Source: Pseudoscleropodium purum
Taxonomy: Eukaryota; Streptophyta; Bryopsida; Hypnales; Brachytheciaceae
Assembly (NCBI GenBank): GCA_963969395.1
Contig: OZ017797.1
Coordinates: 19,468,001-19,532,000 of the forward strand
Direction: 5' to 3'
DNA length: 64,000 nucleotides
A model generated the notes under the pieces. That model was given only the letters and a program-made list of their open reading frames with translations. It made no database searches and was not told the origin of the DNA. Below, piece after piece: positions 23,885 through 35,218 of this stretch (position 1 is its first letter; each line of letters starts with the position of its first letter). The position numbers were made by a program, and so were the translations under genes.

Positions 23885-24690
23885 TTATAATCTAGGAACT
23901 AAACGTAGGAATTTTGGTTGCAAAACACTTTGAACTATTTGGTTCTTTTTGTTCCTAGTATTTACTATAGAAGCTTTCCCTTCTACATTGACAATCCACA
24001 ATTCATATTGTTTATCTAATGGCAACTCTATTTGAAAGTTTATCTCTTGACAAATATCAAAGAATGTCCAGTTGACACCCACCTCAAGGTTGAATCTTCT
24101 TCCCTCTAGCTCGTATAGTATAGTTACCATTTCCACAACCCCATGTTGATCTATTGGCTCCCAACTCATATTTAACACACATCTCTTGAATCGATTGTAA
24201 ACAAAGTTGGCATACAAAGTTGATCGACCAATGTGATACCAAAATCGTAAAGAATCTCTCTACACAATTGTCTTTACAATGTCTACTCCTATGGTCACCT
24301 TCTCATCCCAACCTTTGTCCATTATAGATGAATATAAGTCATCAGATGCTTGCAACTTGATCACATACATCATAGTAGTCTTATACGTATGAGTTGCATA
24401 GTAGAACAAGTCTACAAAGACATGGAAGGGTAGAAACCAAGACAAATGAGTGATTGAGTGCTTGGATCCAGTAGTTGGCCGCATAGCATTTTGAAAGTCA
24501 AGCTGAAATTTTGCTTTGAAAGACTCCGTTGTAGACATGTCTAGTAATAGCCATTTAGATGAACTAAAATCAAGGAGTGGAATTGGTATAACTTGGCCGA
24601 AACTCTGTTGTGAAGCTCATGGAATGTAATGAGCATTGTAGAAAAAGACACTACTTTCGAGCAATTCCTTGTGTAATTGGTTCCCTCTTG
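23885..24690 (-). pseudogene. Decayed reading frame, unknown protein
   Basis: On the minus strand one frame is readable from about 24690 to 23885 with only two or three stops. It passes through VIPIPLLDFSSSKWLLLDM (about 24540-24600), FKAKFQLDFQNAMRP, SWFLPFHVFVDLFYYATH, then NRFKRCVLNMSWEPIDQHG and INFQIELPLDKQYELWIVNV, to RLVPRL before a TAA at 23885. The mixed hydrophobic and aromatic content is protein-like, but I recognise no domain. It is convergent with the frame ending at 22880, so it may be a second gene of the same element. Confidence 0.45.
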
Positions 24691-24699
24691 TACATTCTC

Positions 24700-25550
24700 T
24701 AATCTCAACATGCAAAACAACGATAACTCCTAGAATAGACTTAGGGTTTATCCAATCAAAGTAATTAGAAAGATACAAATTTGTTGAGTTCATGAAGCAA
24801 AATTCATTCAGTCACAACCAAGAATAAGATTATACACAAATCTTGAAAATATGAACTGGAGATAGGAATTTATAGGAGTTCGATATATAATTAAGTTAAT
24901 AATTTGATTATGCAAATGTACTATTGATGTTTTAACCTTCATTATGCCTAAATTAAAGATGTTTTTAGCCTACTTATGGAAATTTCAAACCTTAGATACA
25001 GAACATGAATGAAATTAAATAGTAAATAAACTTAGCAATAAATGAAATGAATTAAACAAGAAATTTCTTTGTTAAGAAGTAAATAGAAATAAACCCAATT
25101 GTAGCAAATTTGATGAACATGTATGAATCTAAAAACATGAATTGGAGATAGAAGTTAGTACATATAATTACAGTAAGCTCCCAAAAGTAGCAATGCTAGG
25201 TCAAGGTTGAGTTGACAAAGCATGTAGGCATGTTGTACACAAACACTAAAGAGCACTCCACTTGTCATTCTAAATTCAACAATCTTTGCTTTATATGCAC
25301 CAACCACACTCGTGAAACCATGTTTTTTTGCATCCTTTCCATGTCCACCTCTCTTCTCTAGCATTAGAGTGACCCAAGAATTTACTTCTACTTTAGTTGG
25401 AACATCCTTTCTATCAATATTTTTTGTATTGTAGAGAATTACTAACTAAATAAAGCTATAAGGATTCATCTTTGCCTTCTACAAAAGGTACAAAGATTAG
25501 TAAAGCAAAGAAATCTTAAAGACACCGATGAGGCAAAAAAAAATGAAGCA
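24700..25550. other. AT-rich spacer
   Basis: No supported gene. The minus-strand open frame 25155-25364 (LEKRGGHGKDAKKHGF...) could be a further scrap of the decayed unit to its left but shows no domain. Confidence 0.4.
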
Positions 25551-25554
25551 CCAA

Positions 25555-25675
25555 AATCAAAATCCTAAAGGCATGGAAGTTGGATCCTTGAAGGCACAGA
25601 AGTTGAAACCCTGAAGGTATAGAAGTTGAAATCCTAAAGACATAGAAGTTGAAACCCTAAAGGCACGGAAGACGA
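25555..25675. repeat. Minisatellite of about five ~23-bp units
   Basis: The unit is approximately GAAGTTGAAACCCTAAAGGCA, repeated from 25555 to 25675 with single-base variation. It gives the minus-strand open frame at 25557-25751 its phenylalanine- and leucine-rich look. Confidence 0.85.
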
Positions 25676-26373
25676 ATTGCCAACACAACAAAGGCTCATG
25701 TGCAAAACCTAAACTTAGTGTACAAAGCAAGGGTACATGGAGACCCCTCATTGGACGTCACACACAACTGCATGATGATCATCCAACTATACCTTATATT
25801 TTCAATGACGGGAAGACCCCAAATTATCAATTGGATAGGTTATGGTTCTTGAGGCCTTCTAATAGGCCCATTCCTTGCCTAATGATTAGGAGAGAGCCCC
25901 TAATGTATATTCCTACCTTATGGTATAAGGTAATTACATCTAATTTCAATAATTCTCTAAATTCTTGCCTAAAATGTACTCCCACTATTCTTGAGAGTCT
26001 AATCGGTTTTAAAAATATCTATTTCCAACAATTTAAATATTCATAGATTATTCCTACAATGTCCAAAAAATGCATTCGAAGAGAATTTAAAATCTACTTT
26101 TGACCACCGAGAAGACTATAATAATAAATTTTCACAAAGAATATTCAAAGGAGAAATTTCAATATAATAATGGAAACCATGCAGAATTGCTTATTTGTGG
26201 AATTTGAGGTGTAGATTCCTTGATGCAATCTTTTCCTACGGATTTTTTCATAGGACCTCAAATGAACATACTCAGTGTATAACGGAATGCTAGTTCCAAG
26301 ATATGCTATTGTTCAAGAGCTGGCCCAGAGTCCCAGACCCTGTGACTGCAGAACATGACCCAAGATATGAAAT

Positions 26374-26381
26374 GACGTGGC
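26374..26381 (+). promoter_or_regulatory. ABRE-type motif upstream of the dehydrin gene
   Basis: GACGTGGC contains the ACGTGGC core bound by ABA-responsive bZIP factors. It lies 630 bp upstream of the dehydrin ATG, and CATAAAAG at 26749-26756 is a possible TATA box. ABA/desiccation control is usual for dehydrins. The site is supported by motif only, and the distance to the ATG suggests a long 5' UTR or a leader intron. Confidence 0.4.
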
Positions 26382-27011
26382 ACGCGAAATCTGCACGCTG
26401 ATGGAAACGCGGCGTTCATATGCGGGATGGGATTCATGGAAAGACACCACAATTTCCAGACCAGAACATAGAAAATGGAAAATGGAAATGACGGTTGACG
26501 GGGTCGTATGGGTCGGAGGGTCGGTGGGTCCTGGCGGGCCTTCCAGAATCCAGAAAGCCCTAATTAGAAGTTCTTGCCTCGAAAATGATACCTTACATCG
26601 CCTCACTCCGCAATTTGTCGCGCCCTGAGTGGGACTTACATGGCACCTGCCAAGAAAAGAGAACAAGACTCATTCCTTCATCTCAACAGCAGATCGATGT
26701 GCTGCTCTTGTCGGTCTCATTGCGCGTGATGCTCACAGCATGCTTTGCATAAAAGCACCCTGCAGTGACTGGAATTTCATATGTTTGCCACAACTCTTCT
26801 CTCCAAGCCAGTTATTGCTTTCAACTTGTCTAATTCACCAATTTTGCTGCTTGACAGTGTCATACTTGAGAGCCAGGAATCGATTGAGTGGGCTGTCCTA
26901 TTGGGCACGAAATTGCTGCAGATTGAATTCTACCTGTTGTTTGTTGAGTTTGAAGGGACTTAGTCATATTGGTTGAGCTCGTGAAGTTGAGGGAGACGAA
27001 AATTTCTGGAC

Positions 27012-27572
27012 ATGGCTGATGCTGGTGTCGCTTTCAATGAAGACAGAGGATTGGGCCAGCCCGCGCCCTCGAGTGCAGTACCTGCAGCAGGTGCGGCCAC
27101 GGAGCAGCCCGAGCGAGAATTGAAACCCGGGAACTCGAACATGACTGGAGCTGCACCCCCAGAACCTAAGAAGGGGTTGGTGGACAAAGTGAAGGATCTT
27201 TTCGACGGCGTGAAGAAGGGGCACCACAACAATACTGGATCGGCAGTTGGGTCTGGAGTCGGACACTCACCTGATTCGAGCCCGTATGGAACTGCCGCTG
27301 ACAATCAGGAGTTCACTGGTCATGATTTGGACCCCACAGCTGCGCCAGCAGGGAACACTTTCAAACAGGGTGCCGGATCGCCAGGTCCCTGGCCGCATCC
27401 CACCAATCCCAGACATACCCACGCTCAGGGCGGGGCTACCCTAACTGGCGAGCACAGCAACCTGCATCCAGGCCCCCAAGGCGACGGTGTCAAGAAGGAG
27501 GGATTCTTGTCCAAGATCAAGGACAAATTGCATAGCCCCAGAAGCCCCAAGAGTCCCAAGAGCAACCAGTAA
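27012..27572 (+). CDS. Dehydrin (group 2 LEA protein) with two divergent K-segments
   Basis: 186-residue, highly hydrophilic, glycine-, proline- and histidine-containing protein without signal peptide or membrane segment. Two K-segment-like amphipathic helices are seen: PKKGLVDKVKDLFDG (residues 52-66) and KKEGFLSKIKDKLHS (161-175). Both fit the dehydrin consensus pattern KKGxxDKIKxKL. The tail is an SPxSP repeat (SPRSPKSPKS). The central part is rich in G, H, N, P and T, so the protein is expected to be disordered. Dehydrins coat membranes and proteins and limit damage during drying or cold. No Y-segment and no serine tract are seen, so it would be a K2-type. The coding region is one exon; the ATG is the first in frame after an in-frame stop. 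It stands alone, about 0.9 kb from the convergent MTOPVIB gene. GC content is much higher than in the flanks. Confidence 0.82.
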   Translation: MADAGVAFNEDRGLGQPAPSSAVPAAGAATEQPERELKPGNSNMTGAAPPEPKKGLVDKVKDLFDGVKKGHHNNTGSAVGSGVGHSPDSSPYGTAADNQEFTGHDLDPTAAPAGNTFKQGAGSPGPWPHPTNPRHTHAQGGATLTGEHSNLHPGPQGDGVKKEGFLSKIKDKLHSPRSPKSPKSNQ

Positions 27573-28461
27573 AGCAGCACAATTCTTACCTCATCTGCTT
27601 CGCCATCCTACGCTGAGATGGGCTCAGTGGTAGCAAAACTCATCTGGACTCTGAAGGAGAGAATTCCGCTGGTCTCGCATGTTCTTCCTTGTCTTCGTAG
27701 ATAGACTACCATTGTCATTTAGAGGCTGTTATATTGATAGTCCACCCCAGGATACAGTCTTCTGCTTACCATAGATTATTGTAAAATGTGATTCAAGTTT
27801 AGATCTGTAAATTAGGGGTCATGGGATACATGGGAATTGATTCTTCGGGTTTGAAGGTAGCTTTCAAGGGCATGTTAGGTTTGATGTTCACAAATCGTGT
27901 TCGATATTGACATAGATTTGTATACTGGTGTGAGAAGTTAATAGGAAAATTCACAGTTGTGAAATTTATTAAGTGAACGACTCAATGTCTGTGCTATGAC
28001 AATCGGAGGATAATCTCATGCATGATTCTATGCATTTGTCTTCTTAGATTCGACTCAACATATCTACCTATTCAAAATGCGCATTTCATTGAATGATGGT
28101 GGTTTCCTGATAAACTGGGCATCAAATCAGGACTGTCTTCTCCTTCATGTTGCTCAGGGTCCACTAATGACCGTGCTGAGGAAATCATTGGTGTGGCCTG
28201 CTCTGTGCTCTCTATCATGTCAAACCACCAACAGATACCTAGGGTGGTAGAAAGTACATTGCTCTTGATTTACTGCAAGACCGGTACGCATCATCAGACC
28301 CCAAAGCATGACGACCAATTCATCAATTTCCTGGTATGTTAAAAGAAGTTAGCTCCAGATATGGTTAAATTCTCCTGAAACAAATGTGAATAGCTCTGTA
28401 TGCGATCAAGGTAAATTGCAAATTGGATCTTCATGAGAATTCGTCAATTTCCAGTTTTACA
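27573..28461. other. Intergenic spacer between convergent genes (3' UTRs)
   Basis: No open frame or repeat recognised. It should contain the 3' UTRs and poly(A) sites of the dehydrin gene (+) and the MTOPVIB gene (-). Confidence 0.5.
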
Positions 28462-31400
28462 TCACAGAAGCTCTTCGTCTTCATTATCGTAGTACAGGGG
28501 CTCCTCGTCTTCATTGACGTAGTTTAGGAGCTCTTCCTCGTCCTCGCTGTGTACAAATTCATTCGCGAAGACCTCGGTAACCTTTCCCCGGGGTTTCCTC
28601 TTCTTCCGCCCATCTTGTTGCTGGATGATATTGAACATCTTCGTACGTATGGTGGTCTCTACTTCTCCCAAATTTTGGAGTGGCAATTGAAGGATCGCCG
28701 CACACTCCTCTTGAAATTCCTCATTAGTAGATGAGCAAATGATACCGGCGATGCATTCCGAGACATCAGTCGCAATTTTTTGCAGCTGAAAGGCGAGAAG
28801 AGTGAGAATTTGAGTAGTCACTCCGGCACAAAACAGAGTCTTCATCTTTTCATCTATCTAATATGACTATCATCTGAGTTAACTTCAATTCATGCAGGAT
28901 TTACTTCAGTAGACTGTAAAATTCACCTTTATCGCATGCTCACTCAGAAAGAGCTCGGAGAATCTAGCTTTTAAATCCATCATACAGGCCTCCGCAGCGG
29001 CCTTCACCTTTCTTTCTCCTGCTGGCGAAGGTGATCTATTCAGGGTTTGTAGCTCAGAGTTAAGGAAACGAAATGGCAACGCGAAATAGAACGCGAACAT
29101 TCGATATGTGCCACTGATTTTAGCAATAATTTTGCTCATCAGATTCTGCTCCTATTTTGACCAACACCGATCAACAATAAAACATAAATGAAAGACTGCT
29201 GGTATTGGATATTCAAATTCTGGTGGACGTGCAGGACCATAAACATGGATGAGATTCTCCTCGGCTCGTGGAACTGTACAACAACTTCTCCAGAGTCCGC
29301 AATCTGCATATCCTTAATTTTCAGACCGAATTTGCCCCACTTCACGTTGCTCAACCCTTTCAGAACGGATACAGGAGCCGGGGTGTAACAGCCATCCTCG
29401 AAATAAGCGACCTGTAAGGTTTGATCCAATGTGGTTAGATTTGATTCAGACATACACTTCTGAAAGAGATCATTGATCTGATTAACATATCACTGAGTGG
29501 CAGATCTTCTACAGTACTCTGGGTAGAATGTAGCTGGAACACTCTCTGCTTCCCACGCCTGGGATTTGATCGAACAAGATTGAAGGTGCAGGATCTTCGG
29601 AGAATCAATCAACATCTACGCTTCTTAGAATACACGGCCTGAATAAGAAACAATCATTTAAAGATATGCCTCATGTAAAGTCCTAATTATGGTTCCATGC
29701 AGGGACAAAAACTAAGAACATCTTAGAATAAAGGATTTCACGGCACATAGAAGCATGTTACCACTGATGTCTCAGAGTCAACGGTGGCAAATATTTCGTT
29801 GGCCATATTCACATCAATAAGGACAACGCAGGCGTCAAGACTCCATTTCGTTTCCGATGATCCAGCGTGACCTTTCCCAACTTGCACAAGCTCTCTGCAG
29901 AGAACATACCAGTAGCATATCGGGTCAGCTATCGATTGTAACTCCTCAAAAATTCCTATTTTGAAAGTTTGCACTCAAGATTCAACGACATCAAGCTATT
30001 GTACAGAGACACCGAGCACGGTGAACTACAGATTTCAAGACTTGCTAGAGCAAGAAATAGGAGAGAAACAAAGGTACCGAAAGCGCAGGTCCGCAATGGA
30101 TCCTTCACGAAATCCGCATCTACAGCTGCTCAGGTACTCAACAGCTCCAACGCAGAGCAATTCCTCTGCTGTAAAATCCCCCAAAGCTCTTGTACCATCG
30201 CATATACGGAGTCCTTTCATGTGGTGTCCTGTATCGTTGATGTGTGCACCTTGTAGAAAAAAATCGATACTTATGTTCTGCGCATCCACAAGGTGTTTCT
30301 GAGGTCTCGTTACTTGAATCCCTCAACTCAGAAAACGATTTAAGCGAATTTCTGATGTCGACATAAAGGTTCCATACGTTGAAAGATAGCACCAGTACCT
30401 TCAGCTTTAATATGGATGTCTGTACAGGAAACGGAGAGAATCAAAGACTGCTGAATCTTTACAAAACACATCACGAGAAGGAATACAATATAAATGCTTT
30501 TACAACTCATAAAGAAGCCTTTGAGAGCATTGCAAGAGCTAGAGTCTATCCACTGAATGTAAATATAAAACGTGCTACATTTAAGAGGCAGTGTGAAGCT
30601 ACCTTTTCACAAATAGATCTGGAAAATTCGAGTAATTCTTGAACGCTACCTGTAACAATGATCTCACATACAGTTCCGCTGCATGCAAACGACGTGTGCA
30701 AGATTATTAACGTTTGCTCATGGAGAAAGTTTCGATCATTCCTTCCAAAATAAATTCGACGTTCAAGATAAATGACTTCAAATAAATCGCAAGCATCCTG
30801 CAAGGCTCTTGCATAAAAATTTCAAGAACTCTGCGAAACATTTCTTTTGACTTTCACCCTTAAAAAAGCAGTGTTCCACATGAGTGTTGAAAAACAAGGA
30901 CCACGTATGCTAAAACGAGAACGGAAAAAAATAAGATTTTCATGCTAGGATGCAGACAACTCGTTGAAAATGGTCAGCATATGAACAAACCTATCAAGCT
31001 CTGTCTCGTACTCTGCGCGTGGAAGCTGAATAGTTTCAAATCGGTTGTCGGACCGCATCACTATCTCATAGTGATAAAAGTCTTTCTCTCCAACATCTTT
31101 TAGAACAGGTGAATATCATGCAGCTTAATTTAAGTGAAATTCAAGAACACTTGGCAACACTTTACGAGAAGATTGTGGGCATGTATAAGGTCTAAAACTA
31201 CATTCATGCGTAGAATTTAACATTTTGAGGATGAATTGATGTACACAACCGGAACTCTGAAACAGGTCCAAAAAGAGTTCCGGTTGGAGCTCTGAATATT
31301 GCCAAATTGGGAGAAATTTCCAACGGCATTCGAAGAACTTCTACCTGCCGTGAGTACTCGCACGACTCCACCTGTGCAGTGTGTCCATCTAAAGTCAGTA

Positions 31401-32355
31401 ATTGAAGGGGGATCACAAATCAGGTAATTTCGCTTAAATTTGATTCTGGATAACACGAGTCACTACACTCCAAATGATGCAGATACTATAATTTCTTTCT
31501 TGATGAGAATCCCCAATTTGAGCGAGGTGAAATGATTTCAGAAGATGGAAATAACCGATCTGTCTTACCCCAGCGAAGACCAAGTTGAGTAGATGATATG
31601 GGGTTGAACGACTTGAGAAATTGAGGAAAGAAATTGCGAAGCTCAGAGTTCTTCATGACGGGCCCAGAATTAGCCACTGCTCAAAAATAGAAAATCAGTC
31701 ACGTTCGAATGGTAGCGCTCACAAGGCATTTCATACACCACATTCAGCTGAACAAATTTGCGAATGACTAGCTATTGTACCTGAAAGCAGATACATCGGA
31801 GACACAGACGGCACAATGGAAGGAGGCACGGAGCAGATCTTCACAATAATCCGAGTTGCAACACTCTGAGTCGAGCACCTATACAGTGCATCTGCGACCA
31901 ACTGAACGAGGAGAGAATCAACCACGAAAGCAAACACCAATCATCAGGGAAATGCGGTTTCTACGTAAAGTATGTTGTCGCAAGGGCTAATATGGATTTT
32001 CTGCAATCTAATGGCGATATCTATGCCTCTAATCTCCAGGACCAAAGCAAATGATGAAAATTCAAGTTGGTGAAGTCTCAGATGACGATGACGCAAGATT
32101 TTCTCAATTTTCGGGCAAAACCATCCCAAATTTTACAAAGGCGCGTGGAGTGATTTTGACACTCTGGCAATCGAGCGAACATTAAATTTAAAAAAATCTC
32201 TATGGCACCCTTTCATTGCCTTGCAATAATACTGGAGGAAGTAAAATGTAGGCCAGCATAGTACAGCATTCAGCATTGATAGTGCAACATACAGCATAGA
32301 TAGTGAAACACGCATCCTCCCGAAATTGTGGAATAACGTCTCCATCGAAAGTCAT
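28462..32355 (-). CDS. MTOPVIB: Meiotic topoisomerase VI subunit B-like protein (MTOPVIB), multi-exon
   Basis: Partner of the SPO11 proteins in the complex that makes meiotic double-strand breaks. Exons joined in frame: 32293-32355 (ATG 32355), 31781-31901, 31569-31676, 31245-31388, 30991-31096, 30603-30807, 30078-30298, about 29747-29975, about 29235-29411, 28927 to about 29110, and 28462-28795 (stop). Edges marked 'about' are not resolved. The start of the protein (ALVADALYRCSTQSV, then LLSVANSGPVMKNSELRNFF) lies where GHKL ATPases have their first helix and Bergerat-type motif, but the strict ATP-binding residues are not recognisable, as in plant MTOPVIB. The C-terminal part follows plant MTOPVIB closely as I remember it: YFEDGCYTPAPVSVLKGLS, NVKWGKFGLKIKD, MDLKARFSELFLSEHAIK, IIC SSTNEEFQEECAAIL, then an acidic EDEEELLNY tail. 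The gene is intact over every splice I could test. Confidence 0.75.
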
Positions 32356-32440
32356 GGAGTCAGTCAAGGCCTCAAGCTGAAATGGCGAAATGGCGAAATC
32401 CGCTTCCTCCTCTAGCCCACTGCACTTATTGCCCTTCGAC

Positions 32441-33537
32441 CTGCATTATCGTATCCCATCACCAACCGCAATTCAAGATAATCAACATTATCAGGAAACA
32501 ACACATAGAACTCGATAACTTCGGAATTCTCTTCAAGTAACTACGCCTTCCTTTACCACAGCTTTAAACATTGACCTACTACCGGTATCCAACGCCGTAA
32601 CCCTAACTCCGAAGCCGCATGTCCTATGTTTTAATCAACCAGAATCCATGACTACATCGATCTTCCAGACTAACCGCCTCGATCTCGAGACTTACTCACT
32701 TTCTTCTTCACCGAAACTTAGTTTCTCTCGATGCGGGACGATCTACTTTAACAAAAGAAAATTCGATGAAATTACTCAATGAACCAAACTAGTTTTCGCA
32801 CGCCCATCAGCTCCAGTTGACTGAAGAATGAAATGAACAAGAAATGTAAAGGCACAGCAATGGAAGTTTTCAACCATCGTTCCCTGGCCTGCAAATAGCG
32901 CGCCATTCAAAATTGGGCGCGGCGCCGGCGTGGCAGATACTACGGTGAGATTCCTTTTCAAAATACGGAATATCAATCCGCCACAAGGAAAATGTGGTGG
33001 TACTGTACTAGAAGGATACCCCGGTCACATCCCCGCACAATATACAGGGTATACAACATTTCAATGCTCGGGAACGGGCACGGTGAGACAGATATTACGG
33101 TAATATACCCGCTGAAGGTACAGGGTATTATATCTCCAAATATTAAAATCTCGGGCAATGCGAGTAGCAAAGATACCCTCCATCCGGACAGGGTGTCAAT
33201 CCTCCAAATGCTTGGGAGTGGAACCAAGCGCACATAAGCGTACCACAAGCGTCTTCTCCAAAGTGAAGCTGAAACCCACACTACACTCTAATATCTCGAA
33301 GCAATGAAGATATTAGAAAATAGTATGGGTATAATTGCCCCATAAGCCGAGCTGTGGCTTGGCATAGGCTTCAAACGGAGCTCCAAGGTTTGCCAAAATG
33401 TGAAGCGATCGCTGCAATCGCGGTTTCTGTACGCGATTGTGACCTCGTCATCGCAATTTCTGAGAGATCGTAGCAATCTCGATTTCAGCGAGCGATTATA
33501 CCTTCGCAATTGTAATTTTTTGAGGGATCTTACCACA
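32441..33537. other. Divergent promoter region between MTOPVIB (-) and the Hv1-like gene (+)
   Basis: About 1.2 kb between the two start codons. A possible further upstream MTOPVIB exon cannot be excluded: an acceptor-like TGCAG sits at 32441-32445 on the minus strand. Near 33400-33510 the sequence repeats GCGATCG/CGCAATC-type motifs on the way to the Hv1 ATG. Short open frames here have no domains. Confidence 0.45.
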
Positions 33538-34410
33538 ATGAGCGACGAAGGGAGGACTGGCTATGGAGGCGGAGATTGGGAGGAGGAGACGCCCCGCAAG
33601 GCTTTGTTGCAGCAGCTGGAGCGGGAGGAAGAGGCCGGGGAGGAAGCTGGAGGTAGCGTGGAGGCCGATCCTAGTGAAGTTGCGAATCTCAAGGACGCCT
33701 TGGAGCGCGTGACCTCGACATGGCGGAAGCGGACGCAGGGGCAGAGGTTGTCCGCCCAGCGGTGGATAAAGGAGGAGGAGCACGGCTCCCAGAAGGCACA
33801 ATGGCGGCGCGACCTTGCGGAGATGCTGGAGGCGACATGGACGCACGTCTTCATTGTGACTTTGTTGGTGGTGGATTTGGCCGCGACGGCGGTCGACATT
33901 CTGAAGACGATTCACAACAAGAGTCAGGATTTGGATGTGTGCGTGGATTTGGTGGAGCGGTGTGTTTCCTGTATTGGCCATTTCGATCGGAGCCCTGAGT
34001 GGAAATGGACGTACTGGACGAGCATCGTGATTCTGGCGATTTTGATGCTGAATGTGTTTGGGCTTATTGTGGCGAATGGGATGTCGTTCTTCTTAAATCC
34101 ATTGTACATTTTGGATTTGGTTGTGGTGTCGACCGCGCTAGGGCTGGAAATTACGCTGGACGCCGACACTGCAGGGCTGATTATCATTCTCACGTTGTGG
34201 CGGATAGTGCGGGTTGCCCATGGGATCTTCGAGGTTACGGACGAGGCGTGGGAGAAGAATATTCATCAACTAGAAGCGCACGTGAAGGCGGTTCAAGATG
34301 CTCATGACAAGGATCAAGCGCTTCTACAAGAGAAAGATCAGCGGATTTCGGAGCTAGAATCACGACTCGGAGCCTCAAACGATTACACGAGCAGTAGGTA
34401 TGATGAGTAA
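33538..34410 (+). CDS. Voltage-sensor-domain protein, Hv1 proton-channel-like
   Basis: 290 residues in one exon; ATG at 33538 in the context ACCACAATGAGC. I prefer it to the upstream in-frame start at 33400 because the extra 46 residues look like 5' UTR. Order: acidic, disordered N-terminus (1-60), basic amphipathic linker (61-98), four membrane helices S1 (about 103-123), S2 (159-179), S3 (187-207) and S4 (211-231), then a C-terminal coiled coil (about 237-276). This is the layout of Hv1, a voltage-sensing domain without a pore domain that dimerises by its C-terminal coil and lets protons out. S1 has LLVVDLAATAVD: Asp113 matches the selectivity aspartate (human Asp112) and Asp120 matches Glu119. 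S3 has YILDLVVV with Asp193. S4 has LTLWRIVRVAHG with Arg222 and Arg225 matching the second and third gating arginines. Odd: the first S4 arginine is Thr219, and the S2 acidic and lysine residues are Asn172 and Leu176. Function as a proton channel is therefore likely but not certain. Confidence 0.78.
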   Translation: MSDEGRTGYGGGDWEEETPRKALLQQLEREEEAGEEAGGSVEADPSEVANLKDALERVTSTWRKRTQGQRLSAQRWIKEEEHGSQKAQWRRDLAEMLEATWTHVFIVTLLVVDLAATAVDILKTIHNKSQDLDVCVDLVERCVSCIGHFDRSPEWKWTYWTSIVILAILMLNVFGLIVANGMSFFLNPLYILDLVVVSTALGLEITLDADTAGLIIILTLWRIVRVAHGIFEVTDEAWEKNIHQLEAHVKAVQDAHDKDQALLQEKDQRISELESRLGASNDYTSSRYDE

Positions 34411-35218
34411 ATGCGAATCCTCGTGACCAATGCAGCTCTGCCTGAATGTAACCGAGCGAGAATAGCAACCTTCTAAATAATGGAACTGCTTATCTTCTGT
34501 AGAAAACCTGAGCTAAGGGTTTATCATTAGCTGCATCTGTTCACTGACGATCTGCTTGTGAAGAATCGGTGCTTTGCTTTCAACCTAAACCTCATCTCGA
34601 TTTTAATTGGTCGTTTCCCGTGGAAGTACTTCGCAAGGTGCATACTGGAGAGCTTGCAGTCATCGCATGTTACTGGGCACAGATTAAGCAAAGTGTTGTA
34701 ATATTACCTTAGATTTAGTGCACAGGCTTAGCTTTGTAGTAGCAAAGAGGTTTTAATGGTTTCCTCCCACTTTTAAAGTTACAATTAATAGAGGTCTGGC
34801 CTGCTGATGGATTATTGAGTGTAGACAGCACTCTGATTACATCAGTCATGTATAGATCTGATGGTTCTGACCTTTCAGAAGCTGCTTATGCAACAAAATT
34901 CAGTTTAAATAGAAAAAATGGTAGAATGTATTATATGTTTGAAATAAAAATGAGAGTGAGCAAAATTGTTCACAGCAATAGCTAGTTTGAGCTCTAATGC
35001 ATCAAAGATCTCTACTATTTGGTGCCTCTTGCTTCAGTTCCTGTGAAATAGTTGGTTACAGTTGGTTACGAATCTATGGCTGCTTGATCATCTACCATGT
35101 AAGCTTTTCAATCTCTGATTCAGGTAGGCACTTGCAATCCTTGTAACAGAACAATGCACATGAAAATCCGAGAGAATTCCTTCTCAAGGTCGGCGTTGAG
35201 GAAAATCCATTCGCAACG
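34411..35218. other. Intergenic spacer between convergent Hv1-like and POP genes
   Basis: 3' UTR territory of both genes. A GAAATAAAAATG stretch near 34941 may be a poly(A) signal of the plus-strand gene. Nothing else recognised. Confidence 0.45.

Noticed and set aside
31944..32345. Two minus-strand open frames of 61 and 70 codons upstream of MTOPVIB exon 2
   Set aside because: They lie mainly in intron 1; the joined exons 32293-32355 and 31781-31901 with good donor GCT/GTATGT and acceptor CTCGTTCAG explain the locus better.
33400..33537. Upstream in-frame start giving a 336-residue Hv1-like protein
   Set aside because: The extra 46 residues translate a repetitive GCGATCG/CGCAATC leader; the ATG at 33538 has better context and gives a typical acidic N-terminus.
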